A stretch of DNA of 9,303 nt from 4572-13 sp964594065 (GTDB lineage Bacteria > Planctomycetota > Phycisphaerae > Sedimentisphaerales > Anaerohalosphaeraceae). Position 1 is the first letter of the stretch. Every line of letters starts with the position of its first letter. Location: positions 1 through 9,303 of the forward strand of contig CAZQKX010000108.1 in NCBI GenBank assembly GCA_964594065.1, given 5' to 3'. The notes below the pieces were generated by a model that saw only the letters and a list, made by a program, of their open reading frames with translations, was not told where the DNA came from and did not search any database. The translations under genes and the position numbers were made by a program. Shown one piece after another: positions 1 to 6,107 of the stretch.

Positions 1-761
1 ATCTATGGTATGTCGTTCCCATCAGCGGCTTGTTGTTTGGCTGTGCGGTGGGAGGTCTTCAATTCTTTTCCTGCTTCAAGACAAATCAGCAGATAGAAAA
101 AATCTTTATTGTTTATTTTGCTCTCATGGCCCTGGTTGGTTTTGCGGCTGTTGATTACGGTATTTATAAATCAATCGAGATTGAAATCGAGGGTTCCGAA
201 AAGATTGATGACGATGTATATGCATTGTCTGATCTCATGAGCTTTTGGCAATACACCAAGCTCAATCTCGGTGGTTCATCGATTGAAAAGGACTATGGAG
301 GTACCATTGAGATGGGGTCAGTTGGAACGACGATCTCATATGTCGCGGATTTGTTGGGAGCCGGGCTCGGTGCCGCCATGGTATTGAGTATTTGCCGGAA
401 GAAATATCCCTTTTGTCTTCCATGCCAAAGATATAAGCAGCGCGAGCAAAAATATGATATTTTGTTTAAATATGAACAGTCAGCGGCGGATGAAATGCTT
501 AAGGGTATCCATGAGCAGATGGATGCGGGTATCTATTCGCAGATCGCTGCTCATTTACAGACTCTTGCAGGACAGCATTATGACAAAAAAGGAGACATCA
601 AGATCAGTGTGGATCAACGGTGTTGTCCATCCTGTCATGAAGCGACGTTTTTAGGTTCGGTTCATCGTAAAAGCAGCAGTGATTGGAATGAGGTTGATGA
701 GTTGAAATTTCAGTATAATACACCGTCAGAAGTGGGTGAACAAGAACTTGTGGAGGTTTGA
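1..761 (+). CDS. Partial membrane protein of unknown function with cytoplasmic cysteine pairs (5' end outside window)
   Basis: The frame is open to the left edge (first full codon at base 3, reading L-W-Y-V-V-P-I-S-G). The TTG at 30 is therefore probably an internal leucine codon, and the true start lies outside the window. About 252 codons are visible, ending in TGA at 759-761. Counting from the TTG codon, the visible part has a hydrophobic stretch at the left edge, a clear membrane segment at about residues 23-46, an acidic loop, and another membrane segment at about 103-122. A hydrophilic tail of about 120 residues follows. The tail carries two C-x2-C pairs (C129/C132 and C199/C202), which could form a zinc site, and a stretch rich in charged and helix-forming residues at about 135-185. 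I do not recognise the family. Reality is supported by the long open frame and protein-like composition. It lies 82 bases before the DUF3795 gene on the same strand. Confidence 0.7.
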   Translation, partial: LWYVVPISGLLFGCAVGGLQFFSCFKTNQQIEKIFIVYFALMALVGFAAVDYGIYKSIEIEIEGSEKIDDDVYALSDLMSFWQYTKLNLGGSSIEKDYGGTIEMGSVGTTISYVADLLGAGLGAAMVLSICRKKYPFCLPCQRYKQREQKYDILFKYEQSAADEMLKGIHEQMDAGIYSQIAAHLQTLAGQHYDKKGDIKISVDQRCCPSCHEATFLGSVHRKSSSDWNEVDELKFQYNTPSEVGEQELVEV

Positions 762-780
762 TGTGGCGACAGGTAGAAAA

Positions 781-801
781 GAATGATTGCTTCAATCATT
801 C
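781..801 (+). repeat. Perfect 9-bp inverted repeat (hairpin 1 of a tandem pair)
   Basis: GAATGATTG (781-789) and CAATCATTC (793-801) are exact reverse complements around a 3-base loop CTT. It sits 19 bases after the stop of the left-edge gene and directly abuts a second hairpin. No T tract follows, so it is not a textbook intrinsic terminator. It could be an RNA stability or attenuation element, a factor-dependent terminator, or a dyad bound by a regulator. Confidence 0.6.
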
Positions 802-823
802 GAGTCTATCTCAATGTAGACTC
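802..823 (+). repeat. Perfect 7-bp inverted repeat (hairpin 2 of a tandem pair)
   Basis: GAGTCTA (802-808) and TAGACTC (817-823) are exact reverse complements around an 8-base loop. The repeat begins at the base after hairpin 1, so the two stems would stack coaxially in RNA. It ends 8 bases before the purine-rich ribosome binding site (832-838) of the following gene, close enough to affect its translation. No U tract follows. Confidence 0.5.
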
Positions 824-843
824 AAGATATAAAGGAAGCTGTT

Positions 844-1308
844 ATGCATAAAACAGAATCGGAAGACATGAAATATGTAGCCATGTGCGGATTGTATTGC
901 GGGCTTTGCAGTCAACGCGGCCGCATTCCGCAGCAGGCGAAGGCCTTACGAGACAGCATGGTCAAAGACAGCTTTGATCAATGGGGCCAGGGGATGCCGA
1001 ATTTTAAGGGATTCTGGACATTTTTGAATCAGTGGAGTGATTTGAAGAATTGTTGTCCCGGCTGTCGGCAGGGGGGCGGGAATCCTGAATGCGACATTCG
1101 AAAATGTGCCCAACAACGAAATGTTGAGATTTGTCCCTTATGTAAAGATTATCCATGCAATCGTATATCCGAATTTGGTAAAGTTTATCCCACATTAATT
1201 GCTGATGGTCAGCGATTAAAAGAAATTGGTGCAGAACGCTGGATTTTGGAGCAGCAAAAACGCGCTGAAACAGGATTTGTGTATTCGGATATTCGTAATA
1301 ATCCGTAG
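844..1308 (+). CDS. DUF3795-type cysteine-rich protein
   Basis: A 154-residue soluble protein with eleven cysteines in clustered motifs: C-x3-C-x2-C at residues 15-22 (C-G-L-Y-C-G-L-C), C70/C71/C74, C83 and C88 in a C-D-I-R-K-C-A motif, then C97-x2-C100-x4-C105. This order, with an N-terminal C-G-L-Y-C-G-x-C, a middle C-I/D-I-R-x-C-A and a C-x2-C-x-x-Y-P-C end, is what I recognise as the DUF3795 family. Its members are common in anaerobes and have no established function. The cysteines most likely bind zinc or an iron-sulfur cluster (inference). The ATG at 844 is preceded by AAGGAAG at 832-838 with a 5-base gap, which supports this start. An in-frame ATG at 868 is an alternative that would remove eight residues before the first motif. 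It may be co-transcribed with the DUF2784 gene 60 bases downstream. Family assignment comes from motif recognition, not a search. Confidence 0.85.
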   Translation: MHKTESEDMKYVAMCGLYCGLCSQRGRIPQQAKALRDSMVKDSFDQWGQGMPNFKGFWTFLNQWSDLKNCCPGCRQGGGNPECDIRKCAQQRNVEICPLCKDYPCNRISEFGKVYPTLIADGQRLKEIGAERWILEQQKRAETGFVYSDIRNNP

Positions 1309-1353
1309 TGTTATTTCTGATAGTATAATAAATACTTGTCAATTCAACCTGTC

Positions 1354-1361
1354 AAAAGGAA
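1354..1361 (+). promoter_or_regulatory. Ribosome binding site fixing the ATG start of the DUF2784 gene
   Basis: AAAAGGAA lies 7 bases upstream of the ATG at 1369. The longer open frame begins at a TTG at 1336 with no good purine-rich site before it, and its eleven extra residues are hydrophilic and precede the first membrane helix. The ATG at 1369 is therefore the preferred start. Confidence 0.7.
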
Positions 1362-1368
1362 CCTTGGC

Positions 1369-1809
1369 ATGGGCTCCAAACTTTTAGCAGATGCTCTGGT
1401 GGTGATACATTTTTTGTGGATTCTCTTTATGCTGGTTGGATTTTTCCTGACTTTTTGGGATTTTTTCCGCCTCTATTGTCTTCGGCGGTCCCCCCGTTTC
1501 TTTGACAGGTGGATTTTCAGGACCATTCATCTTGCCGGCATTCTGTATGTCGCTGTCCTTGCACTTCTGGGCAGAAACTGTCCATTGACGATATGGGAAT
1601 ATAATCTGCGATTACAATATGACCCCGGTCTGATATATCCGGGCTCATTTATCGCCTTTTACATTGAAAAGCTGGTTTATCCGGCCGTTCATCCGCTGGC
1701 AATTTTGATCCCGACTATTTTTTTAGGGGCTTTTACATTCGTGGTGTTTGTGATTCGCCCGCCGGAGAAAATTCAGTATTTTTTATCCCGCTTAAAAAAA
1801 TATTTCTGA
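1369..1809 (+). CDS. DUF2784-type integral membrane protein
   Basis: A 146-residue membrane protein from the ATG at 1369. It has hydrophobic helices at about residues 6-28, 49-69 and 108-129, and a weaker one near 88-104. Diagnostic features are A-D-A-L-V-V-I-H-F at residues 7-15 (a histidine inside the first helix), R51-x2-H54 at the start of the second helix, and C-P-L-T-I-W-E at 71-77 right after it. Together these match the DUF2784 family of small inner-membrane proteins, whose function is unknown. The conserved histidines and cysteine could bind a metal or cofactor, but this is speculation. The C-terminus is basic and probably cytoplasmic. The gene lies 60 bases after the DUF3795 gene and 64 bases before the sigma factor gene, all on the plus strand. 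No terminator is visible on either side, so co-transcription is possible. Confidence 0.85.
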   Translation: MGSKLLADALVVIHFLWILFMLVGFFLTFWDFFRLYCLRRSPRFFDRWIFRTIHLAGILYVAVLALLGRNCPLTIWEYNLRLQYDPGLIYPGSFIAFYIEKLVYPAVHPLAILIPTIFLGAFTFVVFVIRPPEKIQYFLSRLKKYF

Positions 1810-1861
1810 ATTTGAACCTTTTCGACACCTCAATGCATCTATACAAACAGAGAGCATTAAC

Positions 1862-1866
1862 AGGAG
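1862..1866 (+). promoter_or_regulatory. Strong ribosome binding site supporting a TTG start for the sigma factor
   Basis: AGGAG at 1862-1866 is followed by a 7-base gap and TTG at 1874-1876. There is no ATG near the start of the sigma-2 domain. The good Shine-Dalgarno site and the expected family length both support TTG, a weak start codon that would keep sigma factor levels low. Confidence 0.7.
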
Positions 1867-1873
1867 AAGTTTA

Positions 1874-2434
1874 TTGATATCCGAGAAAGAGCGCATATAC
1901 CTTGAGTATCTTGTCCTGCATTGTCAGCACCGGGAACCGGAAGCATGGGAAGAACTTATTGATTTATATGAAAAAAGACTGCTTTATTTTGTACTTCAGA
2001 TGGTGGAACAGCATCAGGATGCACTCAATGTCATGCAGGAGACATGGCTGAAAGCGTTTCGTTCAGTACATAAAATCCGACAACCGGCTTCGCTGACACC
2101 CTGGTTATACCGGATTGCCCGGAATATGGCATTGCAGTTTTTACGTTCCAATCATAAAGCATTGTCGATCGACAACAGCCTTGACCTGGAATCCGTTGTC
2201 TGTGATGACACACCTGAAGAATCGTATGCGGCCGAACAGGTTCATCGTGGATTAAAATTGTTGACTCCTGCGCATCGAGAGGCACTGGCTCTTTATTATC
2301 TTGAAGATTTTTCTCTTCAACAAATTGCAGACATTCTTTCTGTTCCCATCGGGACCGTGCGGTCACGACTTCATTATGCAAAACATTCCTTAAAAGTGAT
2401 AATAGAAAAGGAGAAAGAAAATGGATCAATCTAA
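1874..2434 (+). CDS. ECF-type RNA polymerase sigma factor (sigma-70 family)
   Basis: A 186-residue protein with the two-domain layout of extracytoplasmic-function sigma factors. It directs core RNA polymerase to a specific promoter set. Sigma-2 spans about residues 21-92: E-A-W-E-E-L-I-D-L-Y, then D-A-L-N-V-M-Q-E-T-W-L-K-A-F in the polymerase-binding helix, then P-W-L-Y-R-I-A-R-N at 76-84 in the -10 recognition region. A short acidic linker follows (about 93-122). Sigma-4 spans about 123-175, with L-T-P-A-H-R-E-A-L at 130-138 and a helix-turn-helix S-L-Q-Q-I-A-D-I-L-S-V-P-I-G-T-V-R-S-R at 147-165 for -35 recognition. The start is TTG at 1874. The 3' end overlaps the next gene by 14 bases, indicating translational coupling to a membrane protein that is a natural candidate for its regulator. 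The ECF subgroup cannot be assigned by eye. Confidence 0.93.
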   Translation: MISEKERIYLEYLVLHCQHREPEAWEELIDLYEKRLLYFVLQMVEQHQDALNVMQETWLKAFRSVHKIRQPASLTPWLYRIARNMALQFLRSNHKALSIDNSLDLESVVCDDTPEESYAAEQVHRGLKLLTPAHREALALYYLEDFSLQQIADILSVPIGTVRSRLHYAKHSLKVIIEKEKENGSI

Positions 2435-3056
2435 GACATTACGCGACGAACTGATTGGAACCCATACTGTCAATGTGAATAACGAAAAAGATTATCGGGA
2501 TAATATTCAAAACATGCTGGACAAAAAGCTGAGCCAGACAGGCCGTATTATCTATGCATTGATTTGCATCGCCAGCGCAATGGTGACACTGTATTTTGGA
2601 AAGTGGGTGTTTACAAAAAACTATGGCTCTGATCTGGCATTTATAATGCAGCTGATATGTGGAGCCGGCATGGTATTTTCATGTGTCCTGGCATTTTTTT
2701 CAGGGTGGACTGTCATTACGGGCAAAGTCAAAGGACGATTCTATCCGGGATTTATTTTTAGTTCTGCTGTCATTGTACTGCTCTATTTTTGGATAGCGTT
2801 ATTTTATATGATGTATATCTTGCCGATTGTGATTGAGTCATCCAAGGAAGGGGCCATGGATTACCGGTCGATTTTTGGAATACAATTGATGCTTTTAGGT
2901 TTCTTTGCAATGGTTACTTTTGGGTTTCTATTTGTGCTTCGATTGTTGAATGACCTGAAATTCAAAAATCACAAAAAACTTCTGGAAATCGAGTATAAGC
3001 TGTTGGAGATTGCCGAGAAGATTGATAAGAGCAACGCTGCTGAAAAAAGGGATTAG
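2421..3056 (+). CDS. Four-helix membrane protein coupled to the sigma factor (candidate anti-sigma or sensor)
   Basis: A 211-residue protein starting at ATG 2421, inside the end of the sigma gene, with AAGGAG at 2408-2413 and a 7-base gap. It has a hydrophilic N-terminal region of about 40 residues, four membrane helices at about 42-64, 71-96, 107-138 and 151-176, and a charged C-terminal helix (about 180-203, with a repeated L-L-E-I spacing) that could form a coiled coil. The ends are probably both cytoplasmic. I see no zinc-binding H-x3-C-x2-C anti-sigma motif. An anti-sigma role is inferred only from overlap with the sigma gene, membrane location and the soluble N-terminal segment. It could instead be a target of that sigma factor or a sensor without direct binding. 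The TAG stop at 3054-3056 overlaps the stop of the convergent DUF389 gene. Confidence 0.75.
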   Translation: MDQSKTLRDELIGTHTVNVNNEKDYRDNIQNMLDKKLSQTGRIIYALICIASAMVTLYFGKWVFTKNYGSDLAFIMQLICGAGMVFSCVLAFFSGWTVITGKVKGRFYPGFIFSSAVIVLLYFWIALFYMMYILPIVIESSKEGAMDYRSIFGIQLMLLGFFAMVTFGFLFVLRLLNDLKFKNHKKLLEIEYKLLEIAEKIDKSNAAEKRD

Positions 3057-3069
3057 CCCATCCATTTTT
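3044..3069. terminator. Possible bidirectional terminator centred on two convergent stop codons
   Basis: Bases 3044-3053 (AAAAAGGGAT) pair with 3060-3069 (ATCCATTTTT) at nine of ten positions, with one G-A mismatch, around the loop TAGCCC. The A tract on one side and the T tract on the other give a U-rich 3' end in both directions. The stem has only a four-pair core containing two G-C pairs, so termination would be weak. The stop codons of both convergent genes lie at the stem-loop junction and in the loop. Confidence 0.35.
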
Positions 3070-4057
3070 GAGATGCAATGATCAGCAAAACAAGTACCGC
3101 CAGGCAGATAAGCCAGGTGATGACAGTTCTTCGAGTAGCTTTTTTGGCGCGTTCCTTATCCCAGAACCACAGCGGCCGGATGCCCTGAACCAGGAACGTG
3201 ACAACGCCGGCCAGATTGACACAGATCAGGTTGGTGGCAAAGAGCAAACCCGCACCAACAGCGCCTTGCCACTGACCGCTGCCAAGCAGAATGCCGCAGG
3301 TTACCAACGGCGGCAGCAGGGCTACCGCGACCATGACCCCGATCAATGCACCTGAAAGTGACATCGTAAAACTCAGCGTTCCCGCAATGCCCGCCGCCAG
3401 AGCCAGCAGAATATCGAACAGGCTAACCTGGCTGCGAGAAAGAATTTCAGCACTGTCAAGTTCGCCGGGATAGAAGCATCCGAACAACGCCGCCAACAAG
3501 AGCGGCAGCAGAACGCCGACAATATTGGCCTTGCGGGCGTCTTTGGCCAGTTGCGTATCACCCAGTGCCGATGCCAGTGCCAAGGCAATATTTGGGCCCA
3601 GCAGCGGAGCGATGACCATTGCGCCGATGACAACAGCGGTGTTGTTGCGTGTCAGTCCGATCGCGGCGACAACCGAAGACAGGGTGACCATGACCGTGAA
3701 CAGATAGGTCAGGCGACTGGATTCCTGGATCGTGTGATAAAGTTCCTCCCGGCTGACACGGGCAAGCCGGATATTTTTAGGGGCTTCTGTGATCGTCGGA
3801 GCATCGTTTTCCATCCGGGGGATCGTTGCCTCGACGCCGACAATGACGATGCGGAAGTTCTCGACACTGGAAAATTTCGTCTCCAACCGGTCCAGTAATT
3901 CTTCAGTATGTTCGGCATTCATCAGCAATTTGGTATGCAAAACCTGTCCGGATGTTTCTTTTTGTATGATATTAATGGAGGGACAGGCCTCAAACAGGTC
4001 AAACAGTTCGGCCTGTTTTTGGGTTGGTAAAAAGATTTCCACAAATCTCAGTGCCAT
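3053..4057 (-). CDS. DUF389 family membrane protein (TIGR00341-like)
   Basis: A 334-residue protein with a soluble N-terminal domain of about 115 residues (alternating strand and helix pattern, opening M-A-L-R-F-V-E-I-F-L-P) followed by six or seven membrane helices at about 117-135, 140-163, 178-195, 211-230, 233-255, 263-292 and 311-329. The G-A-M-V-I-A-P-L-L-G-P-N segment at 145-156, R-N-N-T at 137-140 and the later L-L-P-P-L-V segment at 248-252 are characteristic of the DUF389 family, for which no transport substrate is firmly known. Length is close to the usual for the shorter members. The start ATG (4055-4057) lies 3 bases after the typA stop. The best purine-rich sequence, AAAGGGA, is inside the typA end and somewhat distant, so translation may depend on coupling to typA. 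It converges on the sigma-partner gene with a 4-base overlap. Confidence 0.92.
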   Translation of the reverse strand: MALRFVEIFLPTQKQAELFDLFEACPSINIIQKETSGQVLHTKLLMNAEHTEELLDRLETKFSSVENFRIVIVGVEATIPRMENDAPTITEAPKNIRLARVSREELYHTIQESSRLTYLFTVMVTLSSVVAAIGLTRNNTAVVIGAMVIAPLLGPNIALALASALGDTQLAKDARKANIVGVLLPLLLAALFGCFYPGELDSAEILSRSQVSLFDILLALAAGIAGTLSFTMSLSGALIGVMVAVALLPPLVTCGILLGSGQWQGAVGAGLLFATNLICVNLAGVVTFLVQGIRPLWFWDKERAKKATRRTVITWLICLAVLVLLIIASQKWMG

Positions 4058-4060
4058 GGT

Positions 4061-5926
4061 TTATTCTTTTCGTCCCTTTCTGGCATCCTTACGTCGGTCG
4101 GTTTCTTTCAGCAATCGCTTTCGTATTCTAATGGAATTTGGCGTAATTTCAACCAATTCATTTTCCTGAATATATTCGAGTGTCGCCTCAAGGCTCATAA
4201 TGCGTGGTGGGCGGACCTTGGCGGATTCATCTTTACCGGAGGCACGAACATTGGTCAATTGCTTGGCCCGGGTCGGATTGACGGGGCAGTCTTTGTCTTT
4301 GCAATGTTCGCCGACGACCTGACCTTCGTAGATCTGTTGGCCCGGTGCGATGAAGAAGATGCCGCGGTCATAAAGCCCATCCAATGCGTAAGCCGTGCTG
4401 GTTCCGGTATCGGTGGCGATCATGACGCCGGCTTGCCGCTGCGGGATGGCTCCGCGCATCGGCTCATAGCGTTCGAATGTGTGATGCATGACGGCCCGGC
4501 CCTGTGTGGCGGTCAAAATACGTGCGTGCAGGCCGAACAGGCCGCGCGAAGGGATCATGAATTCCATGTGAATATAATCATCGGCGCCGGTTTTTGTGTC
4601 CATGCTGACCATTTCACTCCGGCGGTCGCCCAGAAGGCTCATGACAGGGCTTTGGCATTCGATCGGGCAATCGACCACCAGCCGTTCGATGGGTTCCTGC
4701 CGCAGACCATCAACATAACGAATAATGACATTGGGTTTGCCGACACAGAGTTCAAAGCCTTCCCGCCGCATATTTTCCAGCAGAATACCCAGATGCATTA
4801 AACCCCGGCCGGATACTTTAAACTCCTCGGGTGTGGCGCCCGGTTCCACGCGCAGGGCGACATTGACCTGTAATTCTTTTTCCAGCCGTTCCTTGATCTG
4901 GCGGCTGGCGACATATTTACCTTCCTGACCGGCAAAGGGCCCGTCATTTATGCGGAAGGTCATGTGCATCGTCGGCTCATCAACGGCGACGATCGGCAGG
5001 GCACTGGGTTTGTCGGCACAGGCAATCGTGTTGCCGATATCCACCGGGTCCAGTCCTGCAATCGCGCAGATATCACCGGCAACCGCTTTTTCGGCATGTA
5101 TCTTACTTAGTCCGTCAAAGCTGTAAAGCTGTGTGACCTTTTGCTGGGTATGCTTTCCTTCGACATCAATGACGGCAATCTTTTCGGCTTGAGAAACCGA
5201 GCCGGCAACGACACGTCCGATGGCAATACGTCCGAGGTAATCGGAATAGTCCAGCGAGGTGACCATCATTTGAAGTGGAGCGTTCGGATTATCTTTGGGG
5301 GCGGGCACATGGTTGATGATGGCGTCAAAGATCGGCTGCATGTTGTCGTTTGTCGTATGGTGATCTGTGGTCGCCCAACCGTTCTTGGCCGAAGCGAACA
5401 GGATCGGAAAGTCCAGCGCGTTGTCATCGGCTTCCAGTGCGACGAACAGATCGAAGACCTCATTGACCACGTCATCGGGTCGAGAGTCGGTGCGGTCGAT
5501 CTTGTTGACGACGACGATGGGTTTGAGCCCGTGCTGCAGTGCCTTGGTGAGCACAAACCGTGTTTGCGGCATCGGGCCTTCAAAGGCATCCACGACCAGC
5601 AAAACACCGTCGGCCATCTGGAGGACGCGTTCGACTTCGCCGCCGAAATCGGCGTGCCCCGGTGTGTCGATAATATTGATCTTGTATTCTTCGCCGTCCG
5701 GGTCTGTGTACTGGATAGCGCAGTTTTTGCTCAAGATCGTGATACCCCGTTCGCGTTCCAGCGGATTGGAGTCCATAATGAGCCCATGCTGGCCGCCGGC
5801 AAGCTTATCCAGTTCAGCATTGCGAAACATGCCGGACTGATACAGCAGTTGGTCCAGCAGGCTCGTTTTGCCGTGGTCAACATGCGCGATGATCGCGACG
5901 TTACGAATATGTTCAGTTAAAGACAT
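4061..5926 (-). CDS. typA: Translational GTPase TypA/BipA
   Basis: A 621-residue ribosome-associated GTPase of the EF-G/LepA superfamily, involved in ribosome assembly and stress adaptation, including growth at low temperature. The nucleotide-binding motifs are complete: A-H-V-D-H-G-K-T (14-21), R-E-R-G-I-T-I (58-64), D-T-P-G-H (87-91), N-K-I-D (141-144) and S-A-K (179-181). An EF-Tu-like beta-barrel (about 215-305), an EF-G-III-like domain with E-N-M-R-R-E-G-F-E-L near 385-395, and the BipA-specific C-terminal domain follow, ending with the family-typical E-L-V-E-I-T-P-N-S-I-R-I-R-K. The G-R-G-L-M-H-L variant, in place of the more usual G-R-G-E-L-H-L, fits a planctomycete or related origin (from memory). 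The start ATG at 5924-5926 has AAGGGA five bases upstream. It is the first gene of a two-gene operon with the DUF389 protein. Composition is clearly GC-richer than the neighbouring lipoprotein gene. Confidence 0.98.
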   Translation of the reverse strand: MSLTEHIRNVAIIAHVDHGKTSLLDQLLYQSGMFRNAELDKLAGGQHGLIMDSNPLERERGITILSKNCAIQYTDPDGEEYKINIIDTPGHADFGGEVERVLQMADGVLLVVDAFEGPMPQTRFVLTKALQHGLKPIVVVNKIDRTDSRPDDVVNEVFDLFVALEADDNALDFPILFASAKNGWATTDHHTTNDNMQPIFDAIINHVPAPKDNPNAPLQMMVTSLDYSDYLGRIAIGRVVAGSVSQAEKIAVIDVEGKHTQQKVTQLYSFDGLSKIHAEKAVAGDICAIAGLDPVDIGNTIACADKPSALPIVAVDEPTMHMTFRINDGPFAGQEGKYVASRQIKERLEKELQVNVALRVEPGATPEEFKVSGRGLMHLGILLENMRREGFELCVGKPNVIIRYVDGLRQEPIERLVVDCPIECQSPVMSLLGDRRSEMVSMDTKTGADDYIHMEFMIPSRGLFGLHARILTATQGRAVMHHTFERYEPMRGAIPQRQAGVMIATDTGTSTAYALDGLYDRGIFFIAPGQQIYEGQVVGEHCKDKDCPVNPTRAKQLTNVRASGKDESAKVRPPRIMSLEATLEYIQENELVEITPNSIRIRKRLLKETDRRKDARKGRKE

Positions 5927-5975
5927 CAGAATCCCTTAATTTGGAAAGAAAATGTACAGTTCATGGAAAGCGGAG

Positions 5976-6003
5976 AGTGTATCCGGTTTACCTGTAAAGT
6001 CAA
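5976..6003 (-). promoter_or_regulatory. Candidate sigma-70-type promoter for typA
   Basis: On the minus strand TTGACT (5998-6003) resembles the -35 box at five of six bases. After a 16-base spacer, TACACT (5976-5981) matches the -10 box at four of six. A run of eight T on the minus strand (5 to 13 bases upstream of the -35 box) could act as an UP-like element. The untranslated leader would be about 40-45 bases. This is by eye only. Confidence 0.4.
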
Positions 6004-6066
6004 CAAAAAAAAGGAGATGTCAGGTTTAGCCTCATTACAGTGAAATGACACTGAAAACTAGCACTG

Positions 6067-6087
6067 AATTCCTTCAGGAAAGGAATT
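6067..6087 (-). terminator. Hairpin downstream of the lipoprotein gene (weak terminator candidate)
   Basis: AATTCCTT (6067-6074) and AAGGAATT (6080-6087) form a perfect 8-bp stem with a 5-base loop, 21 bases past the stop of the lipoprotein gene. No T tract directly follows on the minus strand (only a TTTT about 10 bases on), so any termination would be weak or need Rho. The rest of the 181-base gap to typA holds short CACTG/CAGTG repeats and the typA promoter candidate. Confidence 0.3.
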
Positions 6088-6107
6088 GGGCTCTATTGGT
6101 TTTTTAT

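Noticed and set aside
1324..1329. TATAAT as a possible -10 box for the DUF2784 gene
   Set aside because: No recognisable -35 box lies 15-19 bases upstream; a single AT-rich hexamer is weak evidence.
1336..1368. TTG start for the DUF2784 gene giving 11 more residues
   Set aside because: No good ribosome binding site precedes it, whereas AAAAGGAA sits 7 bases before the ATG at 1369.
1810..1873. Possible autoregulated ECF promoter before the sigma gene (TTGAACC near 1812-1818)
   Set aside because: The GAACC-like box has no convincing partner -10 element at the usual distance, and no second copy is seen in the window.
5141..5920. Long plus-strand open frame (259 codons) opposite typA
   Set aside because: It is the antisense shadow of a strongly conserved GTPase; the other long antisense frames opposite typA, DUF389, the glycosyltransferase and dksA are the same.
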